Below are positions 38,600-49,479 of a stretch of DNA of 53,067 bases, piece by piece. The first letter of the stretch is position 1. The number at the start of each line of letters is the position of its first letter. The stretch lies in NCBI GenBank assembly GCA_031264075.1, contig JAISEO010000088.1, positions 1 through 53,067 of the forward strand. Direction: 5' to 3'. The notes under the pieces were generated by a model that saw only the letters and a program-made list of their open reading frames with translations, was not told where the DNA came from and did no database searches. This DNA comes from Coriobacteriales bacterium. GTDB taxonomy: Bacteria; Actinomycetota; Coriobacteriia; Coriobacteriales; UBA8131. Made by a program: the position numbers and the translations under genes.

Positions 38600-41500
38600 G
38601 TGAGTACTCCCAGCTTGTTGGGTATAGATGTTGGCTCGACCACCGTAAAGTGTGCGGTCCTGGACGCGGAGCGCAGGCTGCTCTATTCCGACTACCAGCG
38701 CCACCATACCGACATACGCGCCACTATCACCGAGATGCTTACCGCCGCCGCCGCGCGCTTTGGTGAGCAGGAGTTTATCGTGGCCATTACCGGCTCGGGC
38801 GGCCTGCTCCTGGCACAGTGGCTCGAGCTTCCCTTTATCCAGGAGGTCATCGCCTCCAAGACGGCGGTGGAGCTGTGTATCCCTGCGACGGACGTGGCCA
38901 TTGAGCTCGGCGGTGAGGATGCCAAGATAATCTATTTTGACCACGGCATCGAGCAGCGCATGAACGGCACCTGCGCGGGCGGCACCGGCTCCTTCATAGA
39001 CCAGATGGCGGTGCTGCTCAACACCGACGCGCTCGGCCTCAACGCCCTGGCGGCGGATGCCGAGATTATCTATCCTATCGCGAGCCGCTGCGGCGTGTTT
39101 GCCAAGACCGATGTACAACCCCTGCTCAACGAGGGCGCGCGCCGCGAGGACATAGCCGCCTCCATCTTTCAGAGCGTGGTAACGCAGACCATCGGCGGGC
39201 TCGCCTGCGGTCGTCCTATCCGGGGCAACGTCGCATTCCTCGGCGGCCCGCTCCAGTACCTGCCTGAGCTGCAGAAGCGTTTTGAGCTGAGCCTCAAGCT
39301 CGCGCCCGAGCAGGTACAGAAGCCCGAGAACGCCCATCTCTTCGTAGCTCAGGGTGCGGCACTCGCCGTGGCGCGGGAGGCGGGCACCTCGCTAACCGCC
39401 CCTACCTTCACCCTCCAGGAGATCCTCACCCGTCTCGGCGCACTCGGTACCACGCAGGGCTCCGAGGTGCATCGCCTCAATCCGCTGTTCGCGAGCGAGG
39501 CGGACTATGAGAGTTTCCAGAAGCGACACACGCAGTCCTCCGTGCCCCGGGGCGATATAGCCAGCTACCTAGGCACGGCCTTCCTCGGCATTGACGCGGG
39601 CTCCACCACCTTCAAGGCGGTGCTTACCGGCGAGGAGGGCGAGCTGCTCGCCGAGTATTACACAAGCAATAAGGGAGAGGTGTTGGAAACCGCCCGGCGC
39701 TCCCTCCTTGAGATATTCGCGGCCATCCCTGTGGATGAGGCAACGGGCGAGCCCCTCATCAGCATCGGCCATACCACCGTGACCGGCTATGGCGAGGCGC
39801 TGCTCCTCGAAGCCCTGCAGGCGGACAGCGGAGAGATAGAGACCATCGCGCACCTCCGAGGCGCGCAGGCCCTCCTGCCCGACGTCGAGTTCATCCTCGA
39901 CATTGGCGGCCAGGACATGAAGTGCCTGCGCATCCGCGACGGCGTCATCGACCATATCATGCTCAACGAGGCCTGTTCCAGTGGCTGCGGCTCCTTCATC
40001 GAGACCTTTGCCCACAGCATGCAGATGGACGTGAGGGAGTTTGCCCGGGCAGCACTGGGCGCAACAAGCCCCGTGGACCTCGGCAGCCGCTGCACGGTGT
40101 TCATGAACTCGCGTGTCAAGCAGGCCCAGAAAGAAGGCGCGACCATAGGCGACATCTCCGCTGGGCTTTCGTATTCGGTCATCAAAAACGCGCTCTTCAA
40201 AGTCATCAAGATTCGCGACCCCAGAGACGTGGGCAACAAGGTCATCGTCCAGGGCGGCACCTTTCTCAACGACGCGGTGCTGCGTTCCTTTGAGCTGATG
40301 AGTGGCTGCGAGGCCGTGCGTCCGGACATTGCCGGCCTGATGGGGGCCTACGGTGCCTCGCTGCTTGCCAAAGACCGCTTTGCAGCCGCTCAGGATGGCA
40401 CGGGCACGAGCACGCTGCTCAGCGCCGCCGACATCGCCGGCCTCAAGGTGAGCCACCGCACGACGCACTGCAAGGCCTGTTCAAACAGCTGCCTGCTCAC
40501 CATCAGCAGCTTTGGCACCGACGAGCACACCGGCAAAACACGTCGCTTCATCACCGGCAATCGGTGTGAGAAGGGGGCCGGCATCAAGCCTCTCGTGGCC
40601 GACCTCCCCAACCTCTTTGCCTGGAAGTACCGCCGCCTGTTTGAGGGAACAGAGCACAACCCCTATCTTTCCCTGAGCGCCGAGGAGGCCACGCGGCCCA
40701 CCGTAGGCCTGCCGCGCGTGCTGAATATGTATGAGAACTACCCCTTCTGGTTCACGCTCTTCAGGGAGCTGGGCTTTGCGACGGTCCTGAGTGACGAGTC
40801 TGACAGCAGCACCTACGAGCGCGGGCTGGAATCCATGCCTTCGGAGAGTGTGTGCTATCCGGCCAAGCTGGCACACGGCCACATCATGAACCTCCTGGAG
40901 AAGGCGCAGGATTCTGGTATCGATATCATCTTCATGCCCTGTATCCGCCATGAGCGCAAGGAGGACGAAGGCGCTCCCAACCACTTCAACTGCCCCGTCG
41001 TGGTGAGTTATCCCGAGGTCATCAAACTCAACGTGGACGAGCTTGAGCAGGGCACGGCCGAGCCCGTCTTTCTCAACCCGTTTCTGCCCTATGACAGCAA
41101 GGAACTCCTCCCCAGGCGCCTGAGGCAGGAGCTGGATACCTGGTGGGCCGCGCATCCCCACGCAAAGGGTACGCCGCCCACGCTCGCGGAGCTTGTTGCC
41201 GCCGTTGATGCGGCCTGGGCCGAGGACGAACGCTTCAAGCAGGAGCTGCGCGATGAGGGTGAGCGGGTCCTCAGCTGGCTCGAGGAGACCCATCAGCACG
41301 GCATCGTGTTGGCTGGCCGGCCCTATCACCTCGATCCGGAGATCAACCACGCCATACCGGAGCTTCTGGCCTCGTATGGTCAGGCAGTGCTCACCGAGGA
41401 CAGCGTGTCGCACCTGCTCAAACCGGAGCGCCCGCTCCGGGTCGTTGACCAGTGGATGTTCCACAGCAGGCTCTACGCGGCGGCCAAGTATGTCACCACC

Positions 41501-43021
41501 AGGAGCGACCTCGACCTCATCCAACTCAACAGCTTCGGCTGCGGCCTCGACGCACTCACCACCGACCAGGTACAGGAGATACTGGAGCCGGCCGGCAAGG
41601 TCTATACCGTGCTCAAGATTGACGAGATCTCCAATCTGGGAGCAGCGCGTATCCGTATCCGAAGCCTGCTTGCCGCCCTCAGAGACAAGCAGGAGGAGGC
41701 ATCCGCGTCAAGCACGATCGCAGCCGCAGCCGCGACACAGGCTCTCTCCACCGCCATCGAACGACCTCAGTATACCGAGAACATGAAGGCCGAGGGCTAC
41801 ACCATTCTGGCACCGCAGATGGCACCCATCCACTTTGAGCTGCTCGGCGTGCTGTTCCACTACGGCGGCTACAATCTCGAACTTCTGCCCAGCGTTGACC
41901 AGGGAGCGGTGGAGGCCGGCCTCAAATACACCAACAACGATATCTGCTATCCCTCCATCCTCACTACCGGGCAGATTATGGAGGCCGTCACCTCGGGACG
42001 CTATGACCTGGACAGGACTGCCGTCATCATCACCCAGACGGGCGGCGGCTGCAGGGCCACCAACTACATCGGGCTTATCCGCAAGGCTCTCAGAGAATAT
42101 GGCGCGCCTCAGATTCCGGTCATCGGGTTGAGCTTTCACAAGGGTCTCGGCGAGACACACCCCGGCTTTACGGTGCCGATGAGTCTCTTGCGCCGCGCGG
42201 TCTATGTGTTCCTGTACGGCGACCTTCTCATGCAGTGCCTGTATCGTACGCGGCCCTATGAGGCAGTGCCCGGCTCGGCCCAGAAGCTCTACCGGCACTG
42301 GATGGAGCGCTGCAAGGAGCAGATTGGCACCAAGGTCAACCGCTGCATATTCAAGCGCACGGTGAGGCAGATGATACGCGACTTTGACGAGCTTGAGCTC
42401 ACCGGCGACGGGAGCAAGCCGCGCGTGGGCGTCGTCGGGGAGATCCTCGTCAAGTTCCATCCCACGGCAAACAACGGCATCGTCGAGACCATCGAGAATG
42501 AGGGCTGTGAGTGCGTGGTGCCGGGCCTCACGGAGTTCTTCCTCTTCGGTATCAGTGGCGGCATCTGGCAGCATCGCCAACTCACCAAGCCGCTTAAGAG
42601 CGAGTTGGGCACCCGGGCATCGCTCGCCCTGCTGAGCGCCTGGCGAAGACCCCTCACCCGGGCCCTCGCCCAATCAAAACGCTTTCATCCTCCGGCGGAT
42701 ATTTACGAGCTGGCCAGCTATGCCAGCGAGATACTCAGCCTCTGCAACAGCATGGGGGAGGGCTGGCTGCTCACCGCCGAGATGGTCGAGCTCATCAAGA
42801 CCGGCGTGCCCAATATCGTTTGCACCCAGCCCTTTGCCTGCCTGCCCAACCATGTCACGGGCAAGGGGGTTATCAAGGAGTTGCGCCGGCGGTATCCGGA
42901 GAGCAACATCGTGGCGGTGGACTACGACCCGGGTGCGAGCGAGGTCAACCAGCTCAACCGCATCAAGTTGATGATCAGCGTTGCCAAGGCCAACTTCAAC
43001 GGAACGGCGCATGAACACTGA
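38600..43021 (+). CDS. BadF/BadG/BcrA/BcrD-type activator ATPase, tandem domains fused to DUF2229-like region
   Basis: Two ASKHA domains ([47 protein letters not shown]) plus C-term 2-hydroxyglutaryl-CoA dehydratase-like region; GTG after AAAAGGAATG. Confidence 0.92.
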   Translation: MSTPSLLGIDVGSTTVKCAVLDAERRLLYSDYQRHHTDIRATITEMLTAAAARFGEQEFIVAITGSGGLLLAQWLELPFIQEVIASKTAVELCIPATDVAIELGGEDAKIIYFDHGIEQRMNGTCAGGTGSFIDQMAVLLNTDALGLNALAADAEIIYPIASRCGVFAKTDVQPLLNEGARREDIAASIFQSVVTQTIGGLACGRPIRGNVAFLGGPLQYLPELQKRFELSLKLAPEQVQKPENAHLFVAQGAALAVAREAGTSLTAPTFTLQEILTRLGALGTTQGSEVHRLNPLFASEADYESFQKRHTQSSVPRGDIASYLGTAFLGIDAGSTTFKAVLTGEEGELLAEYYTSNKGEVLETARRSLLEIFAAIPVDEATGEPLISIGHTTVTGYGEALLLEALQADSGEIETIAHLRGAQALLPDVEFILDIGGQDMKCLRIRDGVIDHIMLNEACSSGCGSFIETFAHSMQMDVREFARAALGATSPVDLGSRCTVFMNSRVKQAQKEGATIGDISAGLSYSVIKNALFKVIKIRDPRDVGNKVIVQGGTFLNDAVLRSFELMSGCEAVRPDIAGLMGAYGASLLAKDRFAAAQDGTGTSTLLSAADIAGLKVSHRTTHCKACSNSCLLTISSFGTDEHTGKTRRFITGNRCEKGAGIKPLVADLPNLFAWKYRRLFEGTEHNPYLSLSAEEATRPTVGLPRVLNMYENYPFWFTLFRELGFATVLSDESDSSTYERGLESMPSESVCYPAKLAHGHIMNLLEKAQDSGIDIIFMPCIRHERKEDEGAPNHFNCPVVVSYPEVIKLNVDELEQGTAEPVFLNPFLPYDSKELLPRRLRQELDTWWAAHPHAKGTPPTLAELVAAVDAAWAEDERFKQELRDEGERVLSWLEETHQHGIVLAGRPYHLDPEINHAIPELLASYGQAVLTEDSVSHLLKPERPLRVVDQWMFHSRLYAAAKYVTTRSDLDLIQLNSFGCGLDALTTDQVQEILEPAGKVYTVLKIDEISNLGAARIRIRSLLAALRDKQEEASASSTIAAAAATQALSTAIERPQYTENMKAEGYTILAPQMAPIHFELLGVLFHYGGYNLELLPSVDQGAVEAGLKYTNNDICYPSILTTGQIMEAVTSGRYDLDRTAVIITQTGGGCRATNYIGLIRKALREYGAPQIPVIGLSFHKGLGETHPGFTVPMSLLRRAVYVFLYGDLLMQCLYRTRPYEAVPGSAQKLYRHWMERCKEQIGTKVNRCIFKRTVRQMIRDFDELELTGDGSKPRVGVVGEILVKFHPTANNGIVETIENEGCECVVPGLTEFFLFGISGGIWQHRQLTKPLKSELGTRASLALLSAWRRPLTRALAQSKRFHPPADIYELASYASEILSLCNSMGEGWLLTAEMVELIKTGVPNIVCTQPFACLPNHVTGKGVIKELRRRYPESNIVAVDYDPGASEVNQLNRIKLMISVAKANFNGTAHEH

Positions 43022-43550
43022 GAGGGCAGGCACACTCGCCAAACAGAGCGGCTTTGCCGTCGTAGGGCCTCTTGACGTCGGCGCCCTCAGCTTCCGGCAG
43101 GACGTACGGGATATGTGCACGCCCGAACTCTGCCCAGAGGGCTATGGGCAGAGTTGGAGCTGCCCTCCGGCAGTGCCCGCGCTGGAAGAGCTCAGCGTCA
43201 GGGCCAGGGCCTTTACGGAAGGCATCCTGGTGCAGACCATAGGGGAGCTGGAAGACCCCTTTGACTTTGAGACCGTCATGGAAACCAGCGCTCTCCATGC
43301 GGAGCACTTCATGGAACTGACCGACAGGCTGGGCGCAGAAACAGAGCGGCCTCTGCTTGCCCTTGGCGCCGGCGCCTGCAAGCGCTGTGCATCCTGCACC
43401 TATCCCGACGCTCCCTGTGCTCTCCCCGATAAGCAGATCGTCTCCATGGAAGCGAGCGGACTCCTCGTAAATCAGGTATGCGAAGACAGCGGCATCAGCT
43501 ACAACAACGGAGAAAACACCATCACGTTTACGAGCTGCTGTCTGTTCTGA
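43011..43550 (+). CDS. DUF2284 predicted metal-binding protein
   Basis: Cys-rich: [38 protein letters not shown]. Confidence 0.85.
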   Translation: MNTERAGTLAKQSGFAVVGPLDVGALSFRQDVRDMCTPELCPEGYGQSWSCPPAVPALEELSVRARAFTEGILVQTIGELEDPFDFETVMETSALHAEHFMELTDRLGAETERPLLALGAGACKRCASCTYPDAPCALPDKQIVSMEASGLLVNQVCEDSGISYNNGENTITFTSCCLF

Positions 43551-43581
43551 GGGGGAGCCTCGATACTCTGGCGCTTGCCGC

Positions 43582-44250
43582 TCAGGCGGTGACGAGCTCG
43601 GCTGCCATGATGGCGGCAGAGCCGGCGTCGGGGGTATAGCCGTCGGCACCAATCTCGTCGGCGAACTTCTGCGTTACCGGGGCACCGCCAACCATGATCT
43701 TGACCTGATCGCGCAGGCCAGCCTTGTTGACGGCAGCGATAGCCTCGGGAACCATGGGCAGCGTCGTGGTGAGCAGGGCCGAGAGGCAGAGCAGCTGGCA
43801 CTCGGGGTGTTCCTGAAGATACTCGACAAAGGCCTCGGGCTTGACGTCCACGCCCAGGTCGGTAATCTCTATGCCCTTGCCCTCTATCATCATGCGCACG
43901 AGGTTCTTGCCAATGTCGTGCATGTCGCCCTGCACGGTGCCGATAACGGCATAGCCCAGAGGCTCACTGCCCTCCTCGACAAGCGAAGGCTTGAGCACGG
44001 TGGTACCCGCGGTCATCGCCCGTGCGGCCACGAGCATCTCGGGAACAAAGACCTCGTTTCGGCTGAACTTGTCGCCTATGATGGTCATGGCATCGATGAG
44101 GCCTTCGTTGAGGATTGTCTTGGGATCCATGCCCTCGTCAAGCGCCTGTTGGGTCAGCGCGGCAACAGCCTTTCTATTGCCAGCCTGTACTGCCTGCGAA
44201 AGCTCCTCTAATAACGCCACTGCTGCCTCCTGTATGTCCCGATCCGTCAA
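43582..44250 (-). CDS. Corrinoid (B12-binding) protein, MtbC/MttC-like
   Basis: MhxxG-type motif GDMHDIGKNLVRMM; VPEMLVAARAMTAG. Confidence 0.9.
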   Translation of the reverse strand: MTDRDIQEAAVALLEELSQAVQAGNRKAVAALTQQALDEGMDPKTILNEGLIDAMTIIGDKFSRNEVFVPEMLVAARAMTAGTTVLKPSLVEEGSEPLGYAVIGTVQGDMHDIGKNLVRMMIEGKGIEITDLGVDVKPEAFVEYLQEHPECQLLCLSALLTTTLPMVPEAIAAVNKAGLRDQVKIMVGGAPVTQKFADEIGADGYTPDAGSAAIMAAELVTA

Positions 44251-44403
44251 TCAGTAGACTATACCATACCCGGGATGACTTCACCAAAAGGCGAGACAAT
44301 TCCGCAGGCGAGTTACGTCATAACTCTACGCTCTGAGTGAGCATCCAGTCTCTGTTAGTTGTGTAATATAATGAGTTGGGGCAGCGTCTGCCAGACGGGT
44401 ACG

Positions 44404-44435
44404 CCTCCCTTGGGTCTTTTGGCCCGGGAAGGAGG
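44404..44435 (+). promoter_or_regulatory. Candidate SD-sequestering hairpin upstream of sORF
   Basis: CCTCCCTTGGG..CCCGGGAAGGAGG can pair, burying AAGGAGG (44429-44435). Confidence 0.45.
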
Positions 44436-44444
44436 TGATTACCT

Positions 44445-44567
44445 TTGGAAGCTCTCATGATCTTTGGTGCGCTCGCGTCGATATTTTCGGCGGCAGCAGT
44501 GGCTTGGGATTTAGGGGGCAGAGTCTGGCGCTGGATGCGCCAGGACAGCAAGAAGCGAAAGCCATGA
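44445..44567 (+). CDS. Small hydrophobic peptide, Hol_Tox/type I toxin-like (40 aa)
   Basis: TTG start 9 nt after a perfect AAGGAGG: MEALMIFGALASIFSAAAVAWDLGGRVWRWMRQDSKKRKP; hydrophobic helix then basic tail; absent from the ORF track. Confidence 0.5.
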   Translation: MEALMIFGALASIFSAAAVAWDLGGRVWRWMRQDSKKRKP

Positions 44568-44579
44568 GGCTTTCGCTTC
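44552..44579 (+). terminator. Hairpin overlapping the 3' end of the sORF
   Basis: GAAGCGAAAGCC-ATGA-GGCTTTCGCTTC, 12-bp perfect stem with the stop codon in the loop. Confidence 0.6.
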
Positions 44580-44678
44580 ACAAAGTTTTGGCGTACCCGT
44601 CGGCCTAGCAAGCCACACGGCGGGCGCTGCCTTCAACCATGATACCACAGGGGATGTTGGCGATGCAACTTTGTGGAC

Positions 44679-46049
44679 TCAGCTCTGTCTGAGCGCGAGG
44701 AAGTCCCTGCCGGAAAGCCAACTCAGGGTGCAGGCGCCGGTGGGACACAGCTGCACACAGGCGCTACAGCCGAGGCAGCACAGCTGGTCGGTAATGGCAG
44801 CCTGTTTGCCCTGCGGGCGTTCTGCTTCTGGGAGCTTGCCAAAGTACAGGACGGACGTACTGCTGATAAGACGCCGCGCATTGAGAGGACAGGCAGAGAC
44901 ACAGGTGCCGCAGCCGGTACAAACCGCTGCCTCAGTGGCGGCAGAGAGCAGCTCCACCCTGTCTGCCAAGGTCTCATCCTGCTCCAAGGCAGACCGCAGG
45001 AGCCCACGACGCTGACTTTTTTTGCCAAACGGGCGGGGCGCGTTATGGTCAGGCGGCTTTGCCTTCCTGGTCTGCTTGCGCCTCTGCGCCAAGAGTTCGG
45101 CCCGGTTCTTCTCTCGAGTGAGGCTGCCCCCGGCACTTTTCCAGCTCCGTTTGAATCCGTCTGCCAGCTGCGTCACCAATTCGCGCCGGTCATCGGAAGC
45201 CACATCGCCGAGCGCGGACATGAGGGTGCCCGCGGGAGTGTTGCGCAGCTGTTCTGGCTCGCTCACCAGTTCGATGTTGTCCGCACCCCAGGCCTCGGCC
45301 TCGTCAATGGCCGCGAGGTAGCTGTTCTCAGCGTCCCCACAGATATTGACCGGACAGTCCTCGCAGATGAGCGGCGGAAGATACACCTTCAGGATGCCGG
45401 ACTCCAAACTCTCCTCATCAGGGTCGGGGAGGATGGCGTCACGCGCCTGTGCGGCTGCCCGGAACCATTCTTCGCAGGAGAGATCCGCCAGACACGGGAG
45501 GCTGAGGGCCTGCGCGGCAAGGCGTGACGGAACACCGTACAGCGAGCGGGCACAGCCAAGCGCGATTCCATCTGCCTCAGCCACCTTGTCCTTGAGTTGC
45601 TTCTCAAGGCTCTTGGGATGGCGTTTGGTCGCGGTGAGGGCCTCAAGCGGGCAGACCGCAGTACAGATGCCGCAGTGGATACAGGATTCGCCTACCGTGA
45701 CCCCCAGCTTTGTTTCAAGCAGCTCCTTGGCGCTGAGCTTGGGTTTTTCTGCTCCGCTGCTCGCACCGGCATCTGCTCCCGCATCGGGTTCGCTCCCCGC
45801 GCTGACCGTTGCGTCCCGCGTTGTCTCGACCGCTGCCGCTGGCACATCCGACGCCCGTACCAGGGCTTTGGGCGTGATGGCAGAGACCGGGCAGGCCTGG
45901 GCACAGATGTCGCAATCCGTAGGCTCCCTGGCAACACGCAGACAGCGCGAGGGCAGGGGCGTCATCGCGCCGGCGCCAAAGTCCAGTTGGGTCTCGTGGT
46001 CCTGCGTATCGTTTGTGGCCTCATTCATTTCAGGTTTATCATAGCGCAT
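44679..46049 (-). CDS. Multi-cluster 4Fe-4S binding protein
   Basis: 457 aa from MRYDKPEMNEA; CDICAQACP, CIHCGICTAVCPLEA, CTGCGTCVSACPLNA, CLGCSACVQLCPTGA. Track ORF (to 47261) extends antisense through enolase and is trimmed here. Confidence 0.85.
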   Translation of the reverse strand: MRYDKPEMNEATNDTQDHETQLDFGAGAMTPLPSRCLRVAREPTDCDICAQACPVSAITPKALVRASDVPAAAVETTRDATVSAGSEPDAGADAGASSGAEKPKLSAKELLETKLGVTVGESCIHCGICTAVCPLEALTATKRHPKSLEKQLKDKVAEADGIALGCARSLYGVPSRLAAQALSLPCLADLSCEEWFRAAAQARDAILPDPDEESLESGILKVYLPPLICEDCPVNICGDAENSYLAAIDEAEAWGADNIELVSEPEQLRNTPAGTLMSALGDVASDDRRELVTQLADGFKRSWKSAGGSLTREKNRAELLAQRRKQTRKAKPPDHNAPRPFGKKSQRRGLLRSALEQDETLADRVELLSAATEAAVCTGCGTCVSACPLNARRLISSTSVLYFGKLPEAERPQGKQAAITDQLCCLGCSACVQLCPTGACTLSWLSGRDFLALRQS

Positions 46050-46151
46050 GTTGGGGGATTTTGGGAAACTCCCCACTCTTACTCGGCAACTTTCCCGTAG
46101 TATAATGTGCGGAAGTCCCCGGAGCAGGTCCCAGAATAGTCCCAAGAGTGA

Positions 46152-47450
<1,299 letters not shown>

Positions 47451-47454
47451 AGAC

Positions 47455-48459
47455 ATGAATTTCAAATCCTATCTGGAAGAGAACTCCGAGCGCATTGATG
47501 CACTCATCGCCACTTACTTCAAGCCCGACACCTACGACGACATCAACCGCTATCTGTATGAGCCGCTGGCAAAGTACAGCGCCAACGGGGGCAAGCGGCA
47601 TCGTCCGCTCATCTGCGAGCTGGCCTCAGGGGCGGTAGGTGGCAATACGCAGCTGGTGTCTGCCGCCGCCGCTGCCATCGAGCATTTTCACACTGCGGCG
47701 CTCATCCATGACGACATTGCCGATGAGTCTGCCATGCGCAGGGGCGAGGCCTGTCTGCATATCTCCGAGGGGGAGGGCCTTGCCATCAATGCCGGCGATC
47801 TCGCGCTTTCGCAGGTGACCGGCAGCGTGCTCGCCGACAAGCGTCTGCCCGAGGCCCTGCGTTTGCGAGTTCTTGAGGAGCTGGTCAAGATGACGACCCG
47901 CACCATCGAGGGCCAGGCTCTCGACATAGGCTGGGCGCGCGATGGCCGGTTTGACCTGAGCATTGAGGACTACCTGCAGATGGCAAAGCGCAAGACCGCC
48001 TACTACTCTGGGGGCACCCCGCTGGCCGTAGGTGCCATCATCGGCGGCGGCAGCGAAGAGCAGATTGCGGCGCTGAGAGAGTTTGGCATGGCCGCTGGCC
48101 TGGCGTTCCAAATCCAGGACGACCTGCTCAATCTCACCGGCAACAGAGAACTGCTGGGCAAGGATTATCGCTCGGACATCACCGAGGGCAAGCGTACGCT
48201 CATTGCCGTGCACGCGCTCCAGCACGCTCCGCAAAAGGATGAGCTTGTCAGCCTGCTCGCCTCGCATACCACCGAGCCGCGCCAGCTGGCCTCAGCCGTA
48301 GAGATCATGCAGGCCGCCGGCTCACTGGAGTTCGCGCGCGATTATGCAACCAAGCTGGTCATTTCGGCCAAGACAGATGTTGCCGCTACGCTGGAGGACA
48401 ACGAATACACCAGGCTGCTCACGCAAATGGCCGACTTTTTCATAGAGCGGATACAGTAG
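47455..48459 (+). CDS. Polyprenyl (trans-isoprenyl) diphosphate synthase
   Basis: GGKRHRPLICELA; LIHDDIADES; FQIQDDLLNLTG. Confidence 0.92.
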   Translation: MNFKSYLEENSERIDALIATYFKPDTYDDINRYLYEPLAKYSANGGKRHRPLICELASGAVGGNTQLVSAAAAAIEHFHTAALIHDDIADESAMRRGEACLHISEGEGLAINAGDLALSQVTGSVLADKRLPEALRLRVLEELVKMTTRTIEGQALDIGWARDGRFDLSIEDYLQMAKRKTAYYSGGTPLAVGAIIGGGSEEQIAALREFGMAAGLAFQIQDDLLNLTGNRELLGKDYRSDITEGKRTLIAVHALQHAPQKDELVSLLASHTTEPRQLASAVEIMQAAGSLEFARDYATKLVISAKTDVAATLEDNEYTRLLTQMADFFIERIQ

Positions 48460-48548
48460 GAATACGGTAAACCAGGGGAGCGATGATGAGTCACCGCTTT
48501 CCAAGACCAGGGCAGGGGAGCAGCAGGCTCTCCGGAACGGAGGCTACG

Positions 48549-49124
48549 ATGAAGCAGAGTGCAGGCAGGCTCGGACTGTTATTTCCCAATCCGGTGCTCG
48601 TAGTGGGTACCTACGACCAACGCGGTGAGCCTAACGTGGCAACCCTTGCCTGGGGCGGCATTGCCTCCTCCGGCCCGGAAAGCGTGAGTATTGCCGTGAG
48701 GCCCTCGCGCTATACCTTTGAGGCGCTCAAGCGCACCGGGGCCTTTACGGTCAATCTACCTTCTGTCGCATACGCTGCCGAGGCGGACTTCTTTGGCATG
48801 GTGAGCGGGCGCACCATCCGCAAACTCGAGGCAACCGGGCTCACGCCGGTGCACGGCGAGTTTGTGGACGCGCCGTATATCGCCGAGTTCCCGTACAACA
48901 TGGAGTGTGAGGTGGTACAAAGCCTTGACCTCGGGCAGCACACGCTGTTCATCGGTGAGGTCAGAGACGTCAAGATAGACGAGACACTCATTGATGAGGA
49001 AGGCAATCCCCGCTGGGGCGAGGCCAAAATACTCGGCTTTGATTCGGGCATGAGGGCCTACCGGGCACCCGGCGAAGTAATGGGCGACGCCTTCAGCATA
49101 GGGCGGAAGTTTATTTCGAGCTGA
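48549..49124 (+). CDS. Flavin reductase family protein (FMN-binding split barrel)
   Basis: PNPVLVVGTYDQRGEPNVATLAWGGIAS..SIAVRPSRYTFEALKRTGAFTVNLPS; start chosen at MKQSAGRLG. Confidence 0.88.
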   Translation: MKQSAGRLGLLFPNPVLVVGTYDQRGEPNVATLAWGGIASSGPESVSIAVRPSRYTFEALKRTGAFTVNLPSVAYAAEADFFGMVSGRTIRKLEATGLTPVHGEFVDAPYIAEFPYNMECEVVQSLDLGQHTLFIGEVRDVKIDETLIDEEGNPRWGEAKILGFDSGMRAYRAPGEVMGDAFSIGRKFISS

Positions 49125-49190
49125 TGCGGAGAGGGAAATGTGTTATCCTATCTGAGCACTGGGCACGTTGGGCTAGTACGGAGGGATATA

Positions 49191-49382
49191 TTGAGAAAGC
49201 TGGTAATTCCTGAGGGCGACCACGGGCGCTCTTCTGTTGACATAGCGTCGTCTGCCCAACAGCCTCCGCATACTGCCGAAATGGGGGGGGGGGGGGGGGC
49301 ACCCAATCAAACAAACGCCGTGGACCCACCCCCAGGGCCTAACCAGACCGGCAGGTCAAAACCAAGCTTCACCGGCACTTGA
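49191..49382 (+). CDS. Short ORF that may be the true N-terminus of the FtsK/SpoIIIE-like gene, out of frame because of poly-G
   Basis: TTG start after GGAGGG; MRKLVIPEGDHGRSSVDIASSAQQPPHTAEMGGGGG..; frame switches to the 49480 ORF if one G is removed. Confidence 0.45.
   Translation: MRKLVIPEGDHGRSSVDIASSAQQPPHTAEMGGGGGAPNQTNAVDPPPGPNQTGRSKPSFTGT
49283..49299 (+). repeat. Homopolymeric G17 tract
   Basis: ATG followed directly by the G run, then CACCCAATC. Confidence 0.9.
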
Positions 49383-49479
49383 CACGCAGGTACTGCGTGA
49401 GAGGATAGCTGCGGCCCGCGATTCCCTTTCCGGCACTCTCTCCGATCTGAGCGCCAGGCTCAATGCCCTTACCGAACAG

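Noticed and set aside
38390-39337. 315-aa and other long minus-strand ORFs opposite the activator ATPase (also 39569..40468, 40481..41524, 41708..42673)
   Set aside because: All antisense to a convincing 1.47-kaa ORF; no recognisable domains or RBS-linked starts.
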